Source: Bacteroidia bacterium
Lineage (GTDB): Bacteria; Bacteroidota; Bacteroidia; Chitinophagales; UBA2359
Assembly (NCBI GenBank): GCA_030427245.1
Contig: JAUHXA010000017.1
Coordinates: 41,153-105,152 of the forward strand
Direction: 5' to 3'
Length of the DNA stretch: 64,000 nucleotides
Of this stretch, positions 1 through 9,723 are shown piece by piece. Made by a program: the position numbers and the translations under genes. Position 1 is the first letter of the stretch; every line of letters begins with the position of its first letter. The notes beneath the pieces are model-generated. The model did no database searches and was not told the origin of the DNA. It saw only the letters and a program-made list of their open reading frames with translations.

Positions 1-394
1 GTCCTCTTACCATCATCAATTCTGTCCACAAAGGGCGATGCAAATTTAAGAATACTTCCTCTAAAATGTTGATTCCCAAATTATGACGACTCCAATATAA
101 ATAGTTCAGTAAAATCGTTACAATGAATGCAGGGTAAAGCCGCAAAACCCTATTGAAGGTGTATTTTTTGATGTCAATCTCTGCATCTGAATGTAGATAC
201 TTGTAAGACAAAACAAATCCACTCAATACGAAAAAGAAAGAAACCGCATCTGCTCCATTAAAAATCATAGAAGCTAGATGGTAAGCGTGTGTTTCCCCCC
301 AATGCCAACCAATAAAGTGATAAAATACAACCATCATTGCTGCAATTCCTCTAACGGAATCGAGATATGTTATTCTTTTTGACTTCGCTATCAT
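1..394 (-). CDS. Acyltransferase family 3 protein, 5' part (truncated by window edge)
   Basis: Reading the minus strand from the ATG at 394 gives about 131 codons that stay open to the window start. The N-terminus reads MIAKSKRITYLDSVRGIAAM and is followed by VVFYHF, which is the signature of the OafA/NolL-type acyltransferase 3 family (LDxxRGIAAxxVxxxH). These are multi-pass inner-membrane enzymes that transfer acyl groups, usually acetyl, to surface carbohydrates. Hydrophobic stretches around residues 15-30 and 50-65 fit the first two membrane helices. The conserved Arg and His of the first helix are present. The substrate cannot be told. It lies 40 bases downstream of serS on the same strand and could be read from the same transcript. 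Confidence 0.85.
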   Translation of the reverse strand, partial: MIAKSKRITYLDSVRGIAAMMVVFYHFIGWHWGETHAYHLASMIFNGADAVSFFFVLSGFVLSYKYLHSDAEIDIKKYTFNRVLRLYPAFIVTILLNYLYWSRHNLGINILEEVFLNLHRPLWTELMMVRG

Positions 395-434
395 TTAGAG
401 GAATTTTAGTTGCTGTTTGGAGTATTTTAACCGA

Positions 435-1709
435 TTAATCAATGATATCAAAGCCTGTATAAGGTCGCAACACCTCCGGAATCACAATCCCCTCAGGTGT
501 TTGATTGTTCTCCAAAACAGTTGCCACGATTCTCGCCAAAGCCAAAGCACTGCCATTGAGCGTATGAGCCAAGCGCATTTTTTTGGTTTCACTATCACGG
601 AATCGAAGCTTCATTCGGTTGGACTGAAAAGTCTCGAAGTTAGACACAGAACTCACTTCCAACCATCGTTTTTGAGCCGCAGAGTAGGTTTCAAAGTCGT
701 AGGTCAAGGCAGAAGTAAAAGTGGCATCCCCACCACACAATCTTAAAATTCGGTAAGGCAAGCCCAATTTTTGAAGGATACCTCCAACGTGCTTTGCCAT
801 TTCTTCCAGTGCTGCATAAGATTTGTCGGGATGTGTCAATTGTACAATCTCCACTTTTTCAAACTGATGTACCCGATTCAATCCTCTAACATGTGCGCCA
901 TAAGAGCCTGCTTCTCGACGAAAACAAGGCGTATAACCCGTCAATTTGATGGGAAAATCTTCTTCATTCACAATCGTATCTCGGTAAATATTGGTCAAAG
1001 GCACTTCGGCAGTCGGAATCAAGTACAAATCATCAATGGTGACATGATACATTTGACCCTCTTTGTCGGGTAATTGTCCAGTCGCATAAGCAGAATCTTT
1101 GTTCACCATCAAAGGCGGCATGTATTCTTGATAGCCCGCTTTACTCGCTTCATCCAAAAAGAAGTTGATCATCGCCCGTTGCAGTCTTGCCCCTTTGCCG
1201 ATGAAAACAGGAAAACCAGCTCCTGCAATCTTGCTGCCCAATTCAAGACTCACAATATTGTATTGCTCGAATAATTCCCAGTGAGGTTTTGCGTCTTCAC
1301 CCAAATCAGGGTGTGTCCCATTTTCAGCAACTACCTCATTATCATCTGCTCCAAAACCCACCGCCACGCTTTCGTGCGGCAAGTTGGGCAATTGTACCAA
1401 TGCGTCGTGAAGTTTTTCCTCTGTTATTTTCAGTTCCTCTTGATAGTTTTTGATACTCTCTTTTAGCGAACCAGCCTGTGATTTGAGTGTTTCCGCTTCA
1501 TCTCTTTTACCTTGTTTGTAAAGTTTAGGAATTTGCTTCGACAAGGACTTACTTTCATGTTGAGCAGCTTCAGACACTTGTTGAAGTCTTCGTCTTTCGA
1601 CATCCAACACCACCACTTCATCTACCAATTCTAAACGAGTGAAATTTTTGACCTTCAATCGTTCTTTCACAAAATCAGGCTTTGTTCTAATGAGATTTAA
1701 TTCTAACAT
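435..1709 (-). CDS. serS: Seryl-tRNA synthetase
   Basis: Charges tRNA-Ser with serine in the cytoplasm. The 424-residue length is usual for bacterial SerRS. Residues about 30-105 are the charged, heptad-like tRNA-binding coiled-coil arm. The class II core follows, with TAEVPLTNIYRD, then motif 2 (FRREAGSYG and GLNRVHQFEKVEIV) and motif 3 (NGSALALARIVATVLE). The start is the ATG at 1709 (MLELNLIRTKPDFVKERL), which matches the family N-terminus. The upstream 400-base spacer contains a dispersed palindrome and no clear promoter. There is nothing unusual in the protein. Confidence 0.98.
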   Translation of the reverse strand: MLELNLIRTKPDFVKERLKVKNFTRLELVDEVVVLDVERRRLQQVSEAAQHESKSLSKQIPKLYKQGKRDEAETLKSQAGSLKESIKNYQEELKITEEKLHDALVQLPNLPHESVAVGFGADDNEVVAENGTHPDLGEDAKPHWELFEQYNIVSLELGSKIAGAGFPVFIGKGARLQRAMINFFLDEASKAGYQEYMPPLMVNKDSAYATGQLPDKEGQMYHVTIDDLYLIPTAEVPLTNIYRDTIVNEEDFPIKLTGYTPCFRREAGSYGAHVRGLNRVHQFEKVEIVQLTHPDKSYAALEEMAKHVGGILQKLGLPYRILRLCGGDATFTSALTYDFETYSAAQKRWLEVSSVSNFETFQSNRMKLRFRDSETKKMRLAHTLNGSALALARIVATVLENNQTPEGIVIPEVLRPYTGFDIID

Positions 1710-1925
1710 TCTTAGAAAAATGAAATTTGAAAAATATATAGACTAAAAATCGCAAATTACAGCAAAAAGTTCCAATATTAAATTTTCCTCTTTCCTTTTT
1801 TCAATTTTAGGCTGAGTTCGTCAAATAATGCCCTGCAATTGAATATCTTTGTCAATGATGTAATCGCCAAATTATTAAGGTTCAAAAATTATTTTGTGGT
1901 TTTTAATACTCCAAATCTTTGTGCA

Positions 1926-1998
1926 ACATCTCCATAGTCCCCTTCAAAGGAGGAATTTCACGTCATAATTCCCCCTTTGAAGGGGGTTAGGGGGATGT
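1926..1998. repeat. Palindromic dispersed repeat, family A copy 1
   Basis: A long inverted repeat: the left arm begins ACATCTCCATAGTCCCC and the right arm ends GGGGGTTAGGGGGATGT, with a ten-base centre around 1958-1967. The core CCCCCTTTGAAGGGGG is itself a palindrome. Related copies are at 52317-52428 and 60172-60285. It lies in the 414-base serS-dnaX spacer (1710-2123). That spacer otherwise holds only a possible -7 box, TATCTTTG at 1844-1851. Confidence 0.85.
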
Positions 1999-2123
1999 CA
2001 GAATAAGTACAGGAAACTACGAATTATTTCATGAAAGTTAATTGTTTGGCAAATTTGTTGTCAATTTCAGCAAAAAGGCACAACTCAAAGTTAAAATCAA
2101 CAATTTAATTTTCATTTATCTAT

Positions 2124-4010
2124 ATGGCTTTTGTAGTATCCGCACGAAAATACCGACCCCAAAAATTCAAAGAAGTAGTAGGACAATCCTCTGTCACTAC
2201 AACTTTGAAGAACGCCCTTAAAAACGATAAATTGGCGCAATCCTTTTTGTTTTGCGGCCCAAGAGGCGTGGGTAAAACGACCTGTGCGAGAATTTTAGCA
2301 AAAGTCATCAACTGCAAAAACGTTACCGAAGACACCGAACCTTGTGGCACTTGTGCGTCCTGCAAATCCTTCAATGAATCGGCTTCCTTCAATATCTTTG
2401 AATTAGATGCCGCCTCCAACAATTCGGTGGACGACATTCGAAACCTCATTGAACAAGTGCGTTTTGCGCCACAAGCGGGTAAATATAAGGTCTATATCAT
2501 TGACGAGGTGCACATGCTTTCACAAGCTGCCTTCAATGCCTTTTTGAAGACCTTGGAAGAACCTCCACCCTATGCGATTTTTATTTTGGCAACCACCGAA
2601 AAACACAAAATCCTCCCAACGATTTTGTCCCGTTGTCAAATTTTTGATTTCTCTCGCATCAAAGTCAGCGATACCGTAGATCATCTGCAAACGATTTGTG
2701 AAGACAAAGGCATTGAAGCCGAGAAAGATGCGTTGCACATCATCGCCCAAAAAGCGGATGGCGCCTTGCGGGATGCACTTTCGATTTTTGATAGGGTAGC
2801 GAGTTTTACCGAAGGCAAAATTGAGTACCAAAAAATCCTACATACTCTCAATGTCCTTGACTACGATTATTATTTCCAATTAACAGATGCTTTGCTTTCA
2901 CAAGACCATTCAACTGCTTTGGTATTGTACGATGAAATACTGCAAAAGGGCTTTGATGGTGATATTTTTATCAGTGGATTAGCGAGTCATTTTAGGGATT
3001 TACTGGTCTGCAAAGATGCCAAAACGGTGCAACTTTTGGAGGTGACGGACAGTCTCAAAAACCGCTATGCCCAACAAGCCAACATTACTTCTGGCTCCTT
3101 CCTTCTGACAGCCTTGAACATTGCCAATCAATGTGAAATCAACTATAAAACGGCCAAAAACAAGCGATTGCAAGTGGAATTGTGTTTGATGAAAATGTGC
3201 TATCTCATGGCTGCAATTGACCTATCAAAAGAAGCCAAAACGGTAACACATCTTTCGGCTGCGCCCAGAATGCAAGCGCAAATCAAAAATGAAGTACAAA
3301 CTTCTAAAATTCAAACTCAAGACTCAAGTGCTAACCCAAATACTCCAAAAGTAAAAGAACCACAAACCGTTTACCAATCTCCTCCGGCTTCTTTGCAGAA
3401 AAACGAGCCGCCACAAGCGATCGCTAAAACGTCTTCACCTATTCAAAAAAAGGAAGAAACAGAAACTCCAAAATTGAGTATGCTCGAAAAAGCAGCTGCT
3501 TTGAAGTCCAAAAAAGGACGCACGATTACAGGTTCGTTGGCAGGTCTGAAGAAGAAACAAAAAGAAGCTGCAATAGCTGAGGAAAAGCGTAAAATAGAGG
3601 AAGAAAGAAAGTTGGCGGAAGCAAGGGCTGCTGCTCCAAAACTGGAATTAACTGCAAAAACCATTCAGAATATTTGGTTTTCATTTGCAGAACAATTGGA
3701 CAGCGAAAGCAGCAAGGGACTTTTCAGGGGAATCCAACCAGAATTGAAGGACAAAGAAATATTGGTTACAGTAGCAGGAGTTACCCAGCAAGGAATCGTT
3801 GAAGCACAAAGCCACAACTTTCTGAATTTCTTGAATCGTCAATTGGGCGAAACAAATTTGATGCTAAAAATTGAAGTAGATAAAAGCAAAGTAGAAGAAC
3901 AATCTACCCACAAATTGTATTCACCTGTCGACCGCTTCAAAAAAATGGTAGAGGAAAATCCTGCTTTGAAGGAAATGCAAGAAAGGTTGAATTTGGATAT
4001 ACAGTATTGA
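2124..4010 (+). CDS. dnaX: DNA polymerase III subunit gamma/tau
   Basis: Clamp-loader ATPase of the replicative polymerase; it loads the beta clamp and ties the polymerase to the helicase. Residues 45-52 are the Walker A loop (GPRGVGKT). Cysteines 64, 74, 77 and 80 form the zinc module. DEVH at 127-130 is Walker B, and SRC near 168 is the arginine-finger motif. The AAA+ and clamp-loader domains take up about residues 1-360. The remaining tau-specific tail is Lys/Glu/Gln-rich, with a low-complexity linker at about 380-510 and a folded C-terminal domain. At 628 residues it is of usual length for this phylum. I saw no slippery A-tract that would suggest programmed frameshifting to gamma. Confidence 0.97.
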   Translation: MAFVVSARKYRPQKFKEVVGQSSVTTTLKNALKNDKLAQSFLFCGPRGVGKTTCARILAKVINCKNVTEDTEPCGTCASCKSFNESASFNIFELDAASNNSVDDIRNLIEQVRFAPQAGKYKVYIIDEVHMLSQAAFNAFLKTLEEPPPYAIFILATTEKHKILPTILSRCQIFDFSRIKVSDTVDHLQTICEDKGIEAEKDALHIIAQKADGALRDALSIFDRVASFTEGKIEYQKILHTLNVLDYDYYFQLTDALLSQDHSTALVLYDEILQKGFDGDIFISGLASHFRDLLVCKDAKTVQLLEVTDSLKNRYAQQANITSGSFLLTALNIANQCEINYKTAKNKRLQVELCLMKMCYLMAAIDLSKEAKTVTHLSAAPRMQAQIKNEVQTSKIQTQDSSANPNTPKVKEPQTVYQSPPASLQKNEPPQAIAKTSSPIQKKEETETPKLSMLEKAAALKSKKGRTITGSLAGLKKKQKEAAIAEEKRKIEEERKLAEARAAAPKLELTAKTIQNIWFSFAEQLDSESSKGLFRGIQPELKDKEILVTVAGVTQQGIVEAQSHNFLNFLNRQLGETNLMLKIEVDKSKVEEQSTHKLYSPVDRFKKMVEENPALKEMQERLNLDIQY

Positions 4011-4101
4011 CTAAGAGGCAAGCTATCTGGCCTCTTAATCTCAGGATAAGACCACATTCGTTGCGAGAGGGGAGATTTCAAAAAGTTTAAAACTCAACAT
4101 C

Positions 4102-5799
4102 ATGCAGCAAGGCAAAAAACGACTGATTCGTGGAATGGATTACTTCAAAGGTTTCATTGAAGCCAATGGCTACTTTGTCGACAAAACTTTGTTTATCAAA
4201 GATGTGTTGGACAATGCCCATCAAGTGATGTTGATTCCTCGCCCCCGAAGATTTGGGAAAAGCCTCAACATGAGTATGCTACGTTTTTTCTTTGATGTCA
4301 CTCAAAAAGACTCCGCTAAGTTGTTTGAACCTTACAAAATTTGGCAAGAGGGAGGTTTTTATACCCAACAGCAAGGGAAGTATCCTGTAATTGAGCTGAC
4401 ATTGAAGAATGTGAAGGAAGCCAACTACAAAGATACCGTTGAATCATTGAAATACTTGATTGGAGAACTGTACGGACAACATGATTATTTATTGGATTCT
4501 GATAAACTGCGAGATTATGAAAAGGAAGATTTCAAAGAAATCATGATTGGAGAGGCACATCTGATTAAGTATAAAAACAGTCTCAAAAAATTAAGCAATT
4601 ATCTCTATCAACATCATCAAGAACAAGTGATTGTATTGGTAGATGAATACGACAGTCCAATTATTGCAGGATATCGAAATGGATATTATAGAGAAATCAT
4701 CACTTTTATGCGGGGATTTTTAGGAGGCGTTTTTAAGACCAATCCTTATCTCTATAAAGGCGTAGTGACAGGCATTTTACGCATCGCCAAAGAAAGTTTG
4801 TTTTCGGAATGGAACAATCCAGGTGTTTATACCGTCTTGGATTACCAATTTTCGGATAGTTTTGGGTTTACAGAAACTGAAACGAAAAAAATGCTCAAGC
4901 ATTTCAACTTGGAAGATGATTTTGAGTTGATGAAGGAATGGTACGACGGTTACAATATTGGAGATTCTACGCATTTGTACAACCCTTGGTCTGTATCGGG
5001 TTATATTGATACGCCGCAGCAAGGCTTCCGACCTTATTGGGTCAATACGAGTTCGGATGATTTGCTCAAAGAAAGGGTGGTGGAAAGAAATGCAGAAGAA
5101 ACTCGAAGTGATATAGAAACTTTGCTATTAGGGAAAACCCTTTTAAAACCTATATATGAAAACATCATTTTTCCTAGTTTTGACTACAATAGAGAGCTTT
5201 TGTGGACCTTGTTGGTTTTTGCGGGGTATTTGATTCCTGTTGATAAAACGAACAAAAGAATACGTGAACTCAAAATACCCAATTACGAAATCACCACATT
5301 ATTTGAGCAGTTTATTTTGGATTGGCTCAACAAAGGCTTACACATTCCTTCTACCTTACTCCTTCAAATGGTACAAGCGCTTACCCACAATCAAATCCCA
5401 CAGTTTGAGAAATATTTCAAAAAAATCATGGGTGATACTTTTAGCTATTTTGATGTAAACCAAGAAGCTGAAAAAGTATGGCAAGCCTATGTTTTGGGTT
5501 TGTTGGCGATTAGCAGTGATGAATATATCATCAAGTCCAATCGGGAATCGGGTGCAGGAAGATACGATATTTTGATGTTGCCGAGACATGACAAATCAAA
5601 GTATGGAGTGGTCATTGAAGTAAAGGCAATGGACAAGGAAGCTACTCAAAATCAAATTGATAAGCAATTGGGTGATGCTTTGAAGCAAATCAGCAAAAAC
5701 CAATACTACAAGGAACTTATCGAACATCAAATCGAAAAACGCATTGAGTTGGCAGTGGTTTTTGCGGGGAAAGAACTCTATATAAAACCCAAGAATTAA
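4102..5799 (+). CDS. AAA-ATPase-like / PD-(D/E)XK nuclease domain protein
   Basis: A 565-residue member of the family with an N-terminal AAA-ATPase-like domain and a C-terminal PDDEXK_9 nuclease domain, present in many paralogous copies in Bacteroidota and in some Clostridia. The P-loop-like motif RPRRFGKSLN is at about residues 47-56, and LVDEYDSPI near 178 is the Walker B equivalent. At the C-terminus, RYDI followed by VVIEVKA (about residues 484-502) supplies the D...ExK nuclease residues. The physiological role of the family is not established; defence or mobile-element roles have been suggested. It lies 91 bases after dnaX, and no partner gene is visible. Confidence 0.9.
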   Translation: MQQGKKRLIRGMDYFKGFIEANGYFVDKTLFIKDVLDNAHQVMLIPRPRRFGKSLNMSMLRFFFDVTQKDSAKLFEPYKIWQEGGFYTQQQGKYPVIELTLKNVKEANYKDTVESLKYLIGELYGQHDYLLDSDKLRDYEKEDFKEIMIGEAHLIKYKNSLKKLSNYLYQHHQEQVIVLVDEYDSPIIAGYRNGYYREIITFMRGFLGGVFKTNPYLYKGVVTGILRIAKESLFSEWNNPGVYTVLDYQFSDSFGFTETETKKMLKHFNLEDDFELMKEWYDGYNIGDSTHLYNPWSVSGYIDTPQQGFRPYWVNTSSDDLLKERVVERNAEETRSDIETLLLGKTLLKPIYENIIFPSFDYNRELLWTLLVFAGYLIPVDKTNKRIRELKIPNYEITTLFEQFILDWLNKGLHIPSTLLLQMVQALTHNQIPQFEKYFKKIMGDTFSYFDVNQEAEKVWQAYVLGLLAISSDEYIIKSNRESGAGRYDILMLPRHDKSKYGVVIEVKAMDKEATQNQIDKQLGDALKQISKNQYYKELIEHQIEKRIELAVVFAGKELYIKPKN

Positions 5800-5860
5800 T
5801 CAGAAGGTGCGTATATTCGCTACTTCAATTTTAACCTTCAATCCTTTAAAAAATAAAATA

Positions 5861-6493
5861 ATGAAACTTAATCTCTTAATTTTAACCCTCTTAATCGGCG
5901 GTCTTTTTGTCATGAATGGCTGTGGAGACGATAATTTTTCCTGTGAAGACGGCAAACAAAACCAAGGTGAAACAGGTATTGATTGTGGCGGTCCTTGTCC
6001 CAATTGTGAGTACATGCGAACCTGCTCTGATGGCATCCAAAATGGGGAAGAATTGGGTGTCGACTGTGGAGGTCCTTGTCCTGCTGCTTGCACTGATCAA
6101 CCTCCTGTCGAACCTGAACCCGACCCTATTTTTACCGCTACTGTAAATGGAACAAATTGGTCAGCCTTGCAAGTCAGCAGTGGTGTGGTGAATCAAACCA
6201 TTACCTTTGCGGGTTTGGACAGCGACGGACAAGGTGAAGACTTCAATATTTCGATTACTTATGGCGAAGAATTTACCCCTCGAACAGGCAATTTCGATAT
6301 GATTACCAATACCGCATTCATCACAGGAACGGGCATCACCAACGAATGTATCGCTCAAACGGGAAGCGTCACTTTCACCACATTTGATACAACGAACAAT
6401 TTGGTTTCGGGTACGTTTGAGTTTACCTGTCAAGATACTGACGGCAATGAGACAACTGTCACAAATGGAAGTTTTCAGAATATTCCGTTCTAA
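5861..6493 (+). CDS. Cys-rich lipoprotein with duplicated DCGGPCP motif
   Basis: A 210-residue exported lipoprotein. The start is the ATG at 5861, because it yields a signal peptide with a lipobox (FVMNGC, lipid cysteine 21); upstream in-frame codons lack this property. Residues about 25-75 contain two copies of a motif, DGxQNxGExGxDCGGPCPxC, spaced about 25 residues apart. The two copies are probably a small disulfide-linked repeat of a kind common in Bacteroidota surface lipoproteins. A Pro/Glu linker (PPVEPEPDP) leads to a beta-rich C-terminal domain of about 120 residues of unknown function. It is not obviously in an operon. Confidence 0.8.
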   Translation: MKLNLLILTLLIGGLFVMNGCGDDNFSCEDGKQNQGETGIDCGGPCPNCEYMRTCSDGIQNGEELGVDCGGPCPAACTDQPPVEPEPDPIFTATVNGTNWSALQVSSGVVNQTITFAGLDSDGQGEDFNISITYGEEFTPRTGNFDMITNTAFITGTGITNECIAQTGSVTFTTFDTTNNLVSGTFEFTCQDTDGNETTVTNGSFQNIPF

Positions 6494-6502
6494 ACTTTAG
6501 AG

Positions 6503-6563
6503 GAGAGAAGCGAGATGTGAGAAGTGAGATTTTCTCGAATCTCGCTTCTGACTTCCCGCTTCC
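6503..6563. repeat. Dispersed repeat, family B copy 1 (inverted)
   Basis: AGAAGCGAGAT at 6506-6516 is exactly complementary to ATCTCGCTTCT at 6539-6549, within a longer purine-rich then pyrimidine-rich stretch. Related sequences occur at 40594-40661 and 53017-53052. It fills the spacer between the lipoprotein gene and the MMPL gene. Confidence 0.7.
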
Positions 6564-6575
6564 AAATTTCAGTCT

Positions 6576-8825
6576 ATGACCAAATACCGCCTCCTACTTT
6601 TCAGTCTTTTCACCATTACGATTGTCGCTTTTTTCGGCATTTCCCAACTGCGTATATTTCACGACTTAGACGGTTTCTTTCCAGAGAAAGATGCCGATTT
6701 AGATTTTTACAATGAACACAAAACGCATTTTCCTTCAGACGACAATTTTGTGTACATTGCCCTTATCAATGAAGAGGGTATTTTTGATTCAGTTTTTCTG
6801 CAAAAAGCACATCAGTTCACCAAAGCCTGTGATTCCATTCCCTACATCAAAGGTGTAAGCTCACTAACTACTCTCCAAAATATTATCAAAACTCCTTTTG
6901 GAACAGTGCCCGTATCGGTTTTGCACTTCAAAGAACCCGAAAGGTACGCCATAGATAGTACACAGATTTTACAAGATGAGCGATTGGTTGGGCGGTATGT
7001 CTCGGAAGATGCAACCGTTTTTTCGATTGTCGTAGTTCACAAAGAAAATACGGATGCAGACGAAATAGCTGCAATCAGTGAAGTGACGAGTGAAATAGTA
7101 AGGCAGTTTGAAGAAGAATTTGAGGAGATTCGAGTAGCAGGTCGAGCGACCACGCTTTCTGCAATTGTCGGAAAAATTGGTCAAGAATTTATTTTTTATG
7201 CCATTATTGCCACGATTTTGGCCCTTACAGTAATGTCGTTTTTGTTGCGGCGATTTTGGGGTGTGGTAGTCGCTTGTGCAAGCGTAGTTGTTGGGTTGAT
7301 TTGGTTCATGGGTTTTTTGGGAATTACGGGCAAAAACTTGGATGTGATGAGCACCTTGTTTCCGACTTTGGCGGTGATGGTGGGCTTGTCGGATGTCATT
7401 CACATTTTGACCAAATACATAGACGAACTCAGCAAAGGTAAACAGCGTTCAGAGGCATTGAAGATAGCGGTTCGGGAAATTGGTTGGGCGACTTTGTTGA
7501 CGTCTCTCACAACGGCAGTCGGCTTTCTATCGCTTTATACTGCCAACATTACTGCATTGAAAGTCTTTGGTTTGTATGCGGCAGCGGGGGTTTTGTTGAC
7601 CTATGCAGCGGTTTTGGGCGTGTTGATTATCGTTCTGCCCTTGATTCCACCCGAAAAATTGGTCAGTCAACAAAGTGGTGATTTTTGGGAGCGTTGGATG
7701 GACGGACTTTTTCGATTTGTCAAAGCCCGAAAGCGAATGATTGCAGGTATCAGCGGATTGGTTTTTGTAGTTTGTTTGATAGGTATTTCTAAAATTTCCA
7801 CAAATGCGTTTTTGTTGGATGATTTGCCGAGATCGGATAAAATTCGGAAGGATTTCCTCTTTTTTGAAGAAAAACTTTCGGGTGCAAGGCCTTTTGAAAT
7901 GGCTATTATTCCACAAAATAACTACAAAATCAATGACTTAGCTGTTTTGCAGCAAATAGATACACTGGCTACTTACCTTCAAAGCAGAAGCGAAATAGGT
8001 AGTTTGGTTTCTCCCGCAACGATTTATAAAAGCCTGCATCAAGCCAACAATGGTAACAACCTTCAGTACTACCGCTTGCCGCCCGACTCCAAAACACTGA
8101 AAAAATACGAGCGTCAATTAAAGCAACTCGATCGACGAGATAATGCACTATCAGCGATGACCAAAGACCGAAAATATGCCCGCATCAATGGCAATATGCT
8201 GGATTTGGGTTCTGAACCGATTGCAGAACTGAACCAACATATTGAAGAATGGATTGCAGACAATACGGATTCTGCAATTGTTCAATTTCGCTTAACGGGC
8301 AGCGGAGTCGTTTTGGATAAGAATCACCAATACTTGCGGCAAAGTTTGTTTTCGAGTTTGGGATTGGCGTTTTTGGTGGTGAGTTTGTTGATGGCGCTGT
8401 TGTTTCGGGATGTACAAATGGTGTTCATTGCTTTGATTCCCAACATTTTTCCGCTATTGATTACGGGGGCTGTAATGGGTTATTTTGGCATCAGTTTGAA
8501 AGCTTCAACTTCGATTATTTTTACCCTTGCCTTTGGCATTGCAGTGGACGACACGATTCATTTTTTGAGCAAATTGAAGCTGCAATTTCAAAAGGGATTC
8601 GATATAGACACGGCTCTTTCCAATACGTTTCAAGAGACGGGTAAGGCTTTGTGCATCACCACTTTTATCCTTTTTTGTGGTTTTGGTTCGCTGATTGGTT
8701 CTGATTTTGCGGCTACTTTTTACATTGGTTTGTTGTTGAGTATTACGCTGTTGAGTGCCTTGATTGCGGATTTGTTTTTGTTGCCTGTGGTGGTGTATTG
8801 GTGGAAGAGAGGAGACAAGAATTAG
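6576..8825 (+). CDS. MMPL/RND-family transporter
   Basis: A 749-residue inner-membrane protein with the two-fold repeated RND architecture: one N-terminal helix, a periplasmic domain (about residues 35-205), a block of five or six helices (about 205-355), a seventh helix near 390, a second periplasmic domain (about 410-590) and a final helix block (about 595-745). The MMPL family exports lipids and hopanoid-like molecules, using the proton gradient. GLSDVIHILTKY in the first block and AVDDTIHFLSKL in the second are the conserved helix-4-type motifs with the acidic residues expected for proton relay. No membrane-fusion protein or outer-membrane channel is adjacent, so the cargo is unknown. Confidence 0.9.
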   Translation: MTKYRLLLFSLFTITIVAFFGISQLRIFHDLDGFFPEKDADLDFYNEHKTHFPSDDNFVYIALINEEGIFDSVFLQKAHQFTKACDSIPYIKGVSSLTTLQNIIKTPFGTVPVSVLHFKEPERYAIDSTQILQDERLVGRYVSEDATVFSIVVVHKENTDADEIAAISEVTSEIVRQFEEEFEEIRVAGRATTLSAIVGKIGQEFIFYAIIATILALTVMSFLLRRFWGVVVACASVVVGLIWFMGFLGITGKNLDVMSTLFPTLAVMVGLSDVIHILTKYIDELSKGKQRSEALKIAVREIGWATLLTSLTTAVGFLSLYTANITALKVFGLYAAAGVLLTYAAVLGVLIIVLPLIPPEKLVSQQSGDFWERWMDGLFRFVKARKRMIAGISGLVFVVCLIGISKISTNAFLLDDLPRSDKIRKDFLFFEEKLSGARPFEMAIIPQNNYKINDLAVLQQIDTLATYLQSRSEIGSLVSPATIYKSLHQANNGNNLQYYRLPPDSKTLKKYERQLKQLDRRDNALSAMTKDRKYARINGNMLDLGSEPIAELNQHIEEWIADNTDSAIVQFRLTGSGVVLDKNHQYLRQSLFSSLGLAFLVVSLLMALLFRDVQMVFIALIPNIFPLLITGAVMGYFGISLKASTSIIFTLAFGIAVDDTIHFLSKLKLQFQKGFDIDTALSNTFQETGKALCITTFILFCGFGSLIGSDFAATFYIGLLLSITLLSALIADLFLLPVVVYWWKRGDKN

Positions 8826-8841
8826 GTGTTTTACTAAATGC

Positions 8842-8877
8842 AAAAAGGCATCTTCCTTTTAGAAAAGATGCCTTTTT
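8842..8877. terminator. Bidirectional intrinsic terminator
   Basis: AAGGCATCTT and AAGATGCCTT form a 10-bp stem with an eight-base loop. It is flanked by an A-run on the left and TTTTT on the right, so it can serve both the MMPL gene (+) and the convergent small gene on the minus strand. Confidence 0.85.
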
Positions 8878-8893
8878 GTGGTTTATGAATTGA

Positions 8894-9412
8894 TTACTCA
8901 ATTTGGTTCATAAAAATTCCTAAAGCTGCCACACAAGTATCAACTTCTTCTTGAAATACAATGGCATCTTTCTGCAATCGTTCACAAAATTTTCGGATTT
9001 CTTTAGGAGTCCAATCGGTTACTTGCAGCAATTGAGAAGCATTAATGCGTTCATCTTCTACCAATAGCTTCTTCAATTTTTTATAATTGGGCTTCATGAT
9101 GAACTTACCTATTTGATTAACCAAGTGTTTTCGAGTCAATTCTATTTGGTGGGTTTCCTCTTCTGTCCAACTTACTCTCGTGCCATTGTTGGCAAAAGAA
9201 TTGGGATATTTAGGTGCTATTCTATTAACATTAACAGCCTTGTGGTTTAAAAAATATTCTAAGCGTTCATCAGTAATTTTTTCAAAACTGCCAACTTCCA
9301 ATTCTTTGTAATGAGTTGGAATTGTACCATTTTCTTTCCACGAACGAATAGTCGCATCAGGCAACCCATATAACTCTTGCAGCTTTCTCGCCAAAGTTTC
9401 TAAGTATTCCAT
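8894..9412 (-). CDS. Hypothetical protein with possible HTH segment
   Basis: I do not recognise this family. The ATG at 9412 gives 172 residues; a TTG at 9460 would add 16 residues that look unlike a protein start. The N-terminus (about residues 1-40) has a helical pattern ending ATIRSWKENGTIPTHYKELE, which resembles a Cro/MerR-like helix-turn-helix with a 'wing'. The rest is charged and mostly helical. No membrane segment or signal peptide is present. It converges on the MMPL gene across a shared terminator. A regulatory role is inference only. Confidence 0.6.
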   Translation of the reverse strand: MEYLETLARKLQELYGLPDATIRSWKENGTIPTHYKELEVGSFEKITDERLEYFLNHKAVNVNRIAPKYPNSFANNGTRVSWTEEETHQIELTRKHLVNQIGKFIMKPNYKKLKKLLVEDERINASQLLQVTDWTPKEIRKFCERLQKDAIVFQEEVDTCVAALGIFMNQIE

Positions 9413-9723
9413 CTTACAATCACTTTTTGGTGAACTAATAATATAGTAGCTATTATTCAACTTTTTCTGAACAATGCCCTTTTTTGATTGAATTATTTTA
9501 ATACTTTTTCACTCCTAACCCTTCCCTTATAGTACTTCAAGATACAATATTTCCTTCAGAAAAACTCAATTTCCAATAATTATTTTTACCCATCCCTTAA
9601 ACTCCTTCTCCATCCCGTAGTCAAATTATTGAACAGCAGCAAAAAAAGAGGCTGTTCTAATTTAGAAAGACAAAAGAAGTCTTTTTGAATCAAAAATAAA
9701 GAGTGAGTGGTTGCATATTTATA

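Noticed and set aside
2124..4010. Origin of replication near dnaX
   Set aside because: No dnaA, dnaN or DnaA-box cluster is visible, and dnaX alone is not a marker of the origin.
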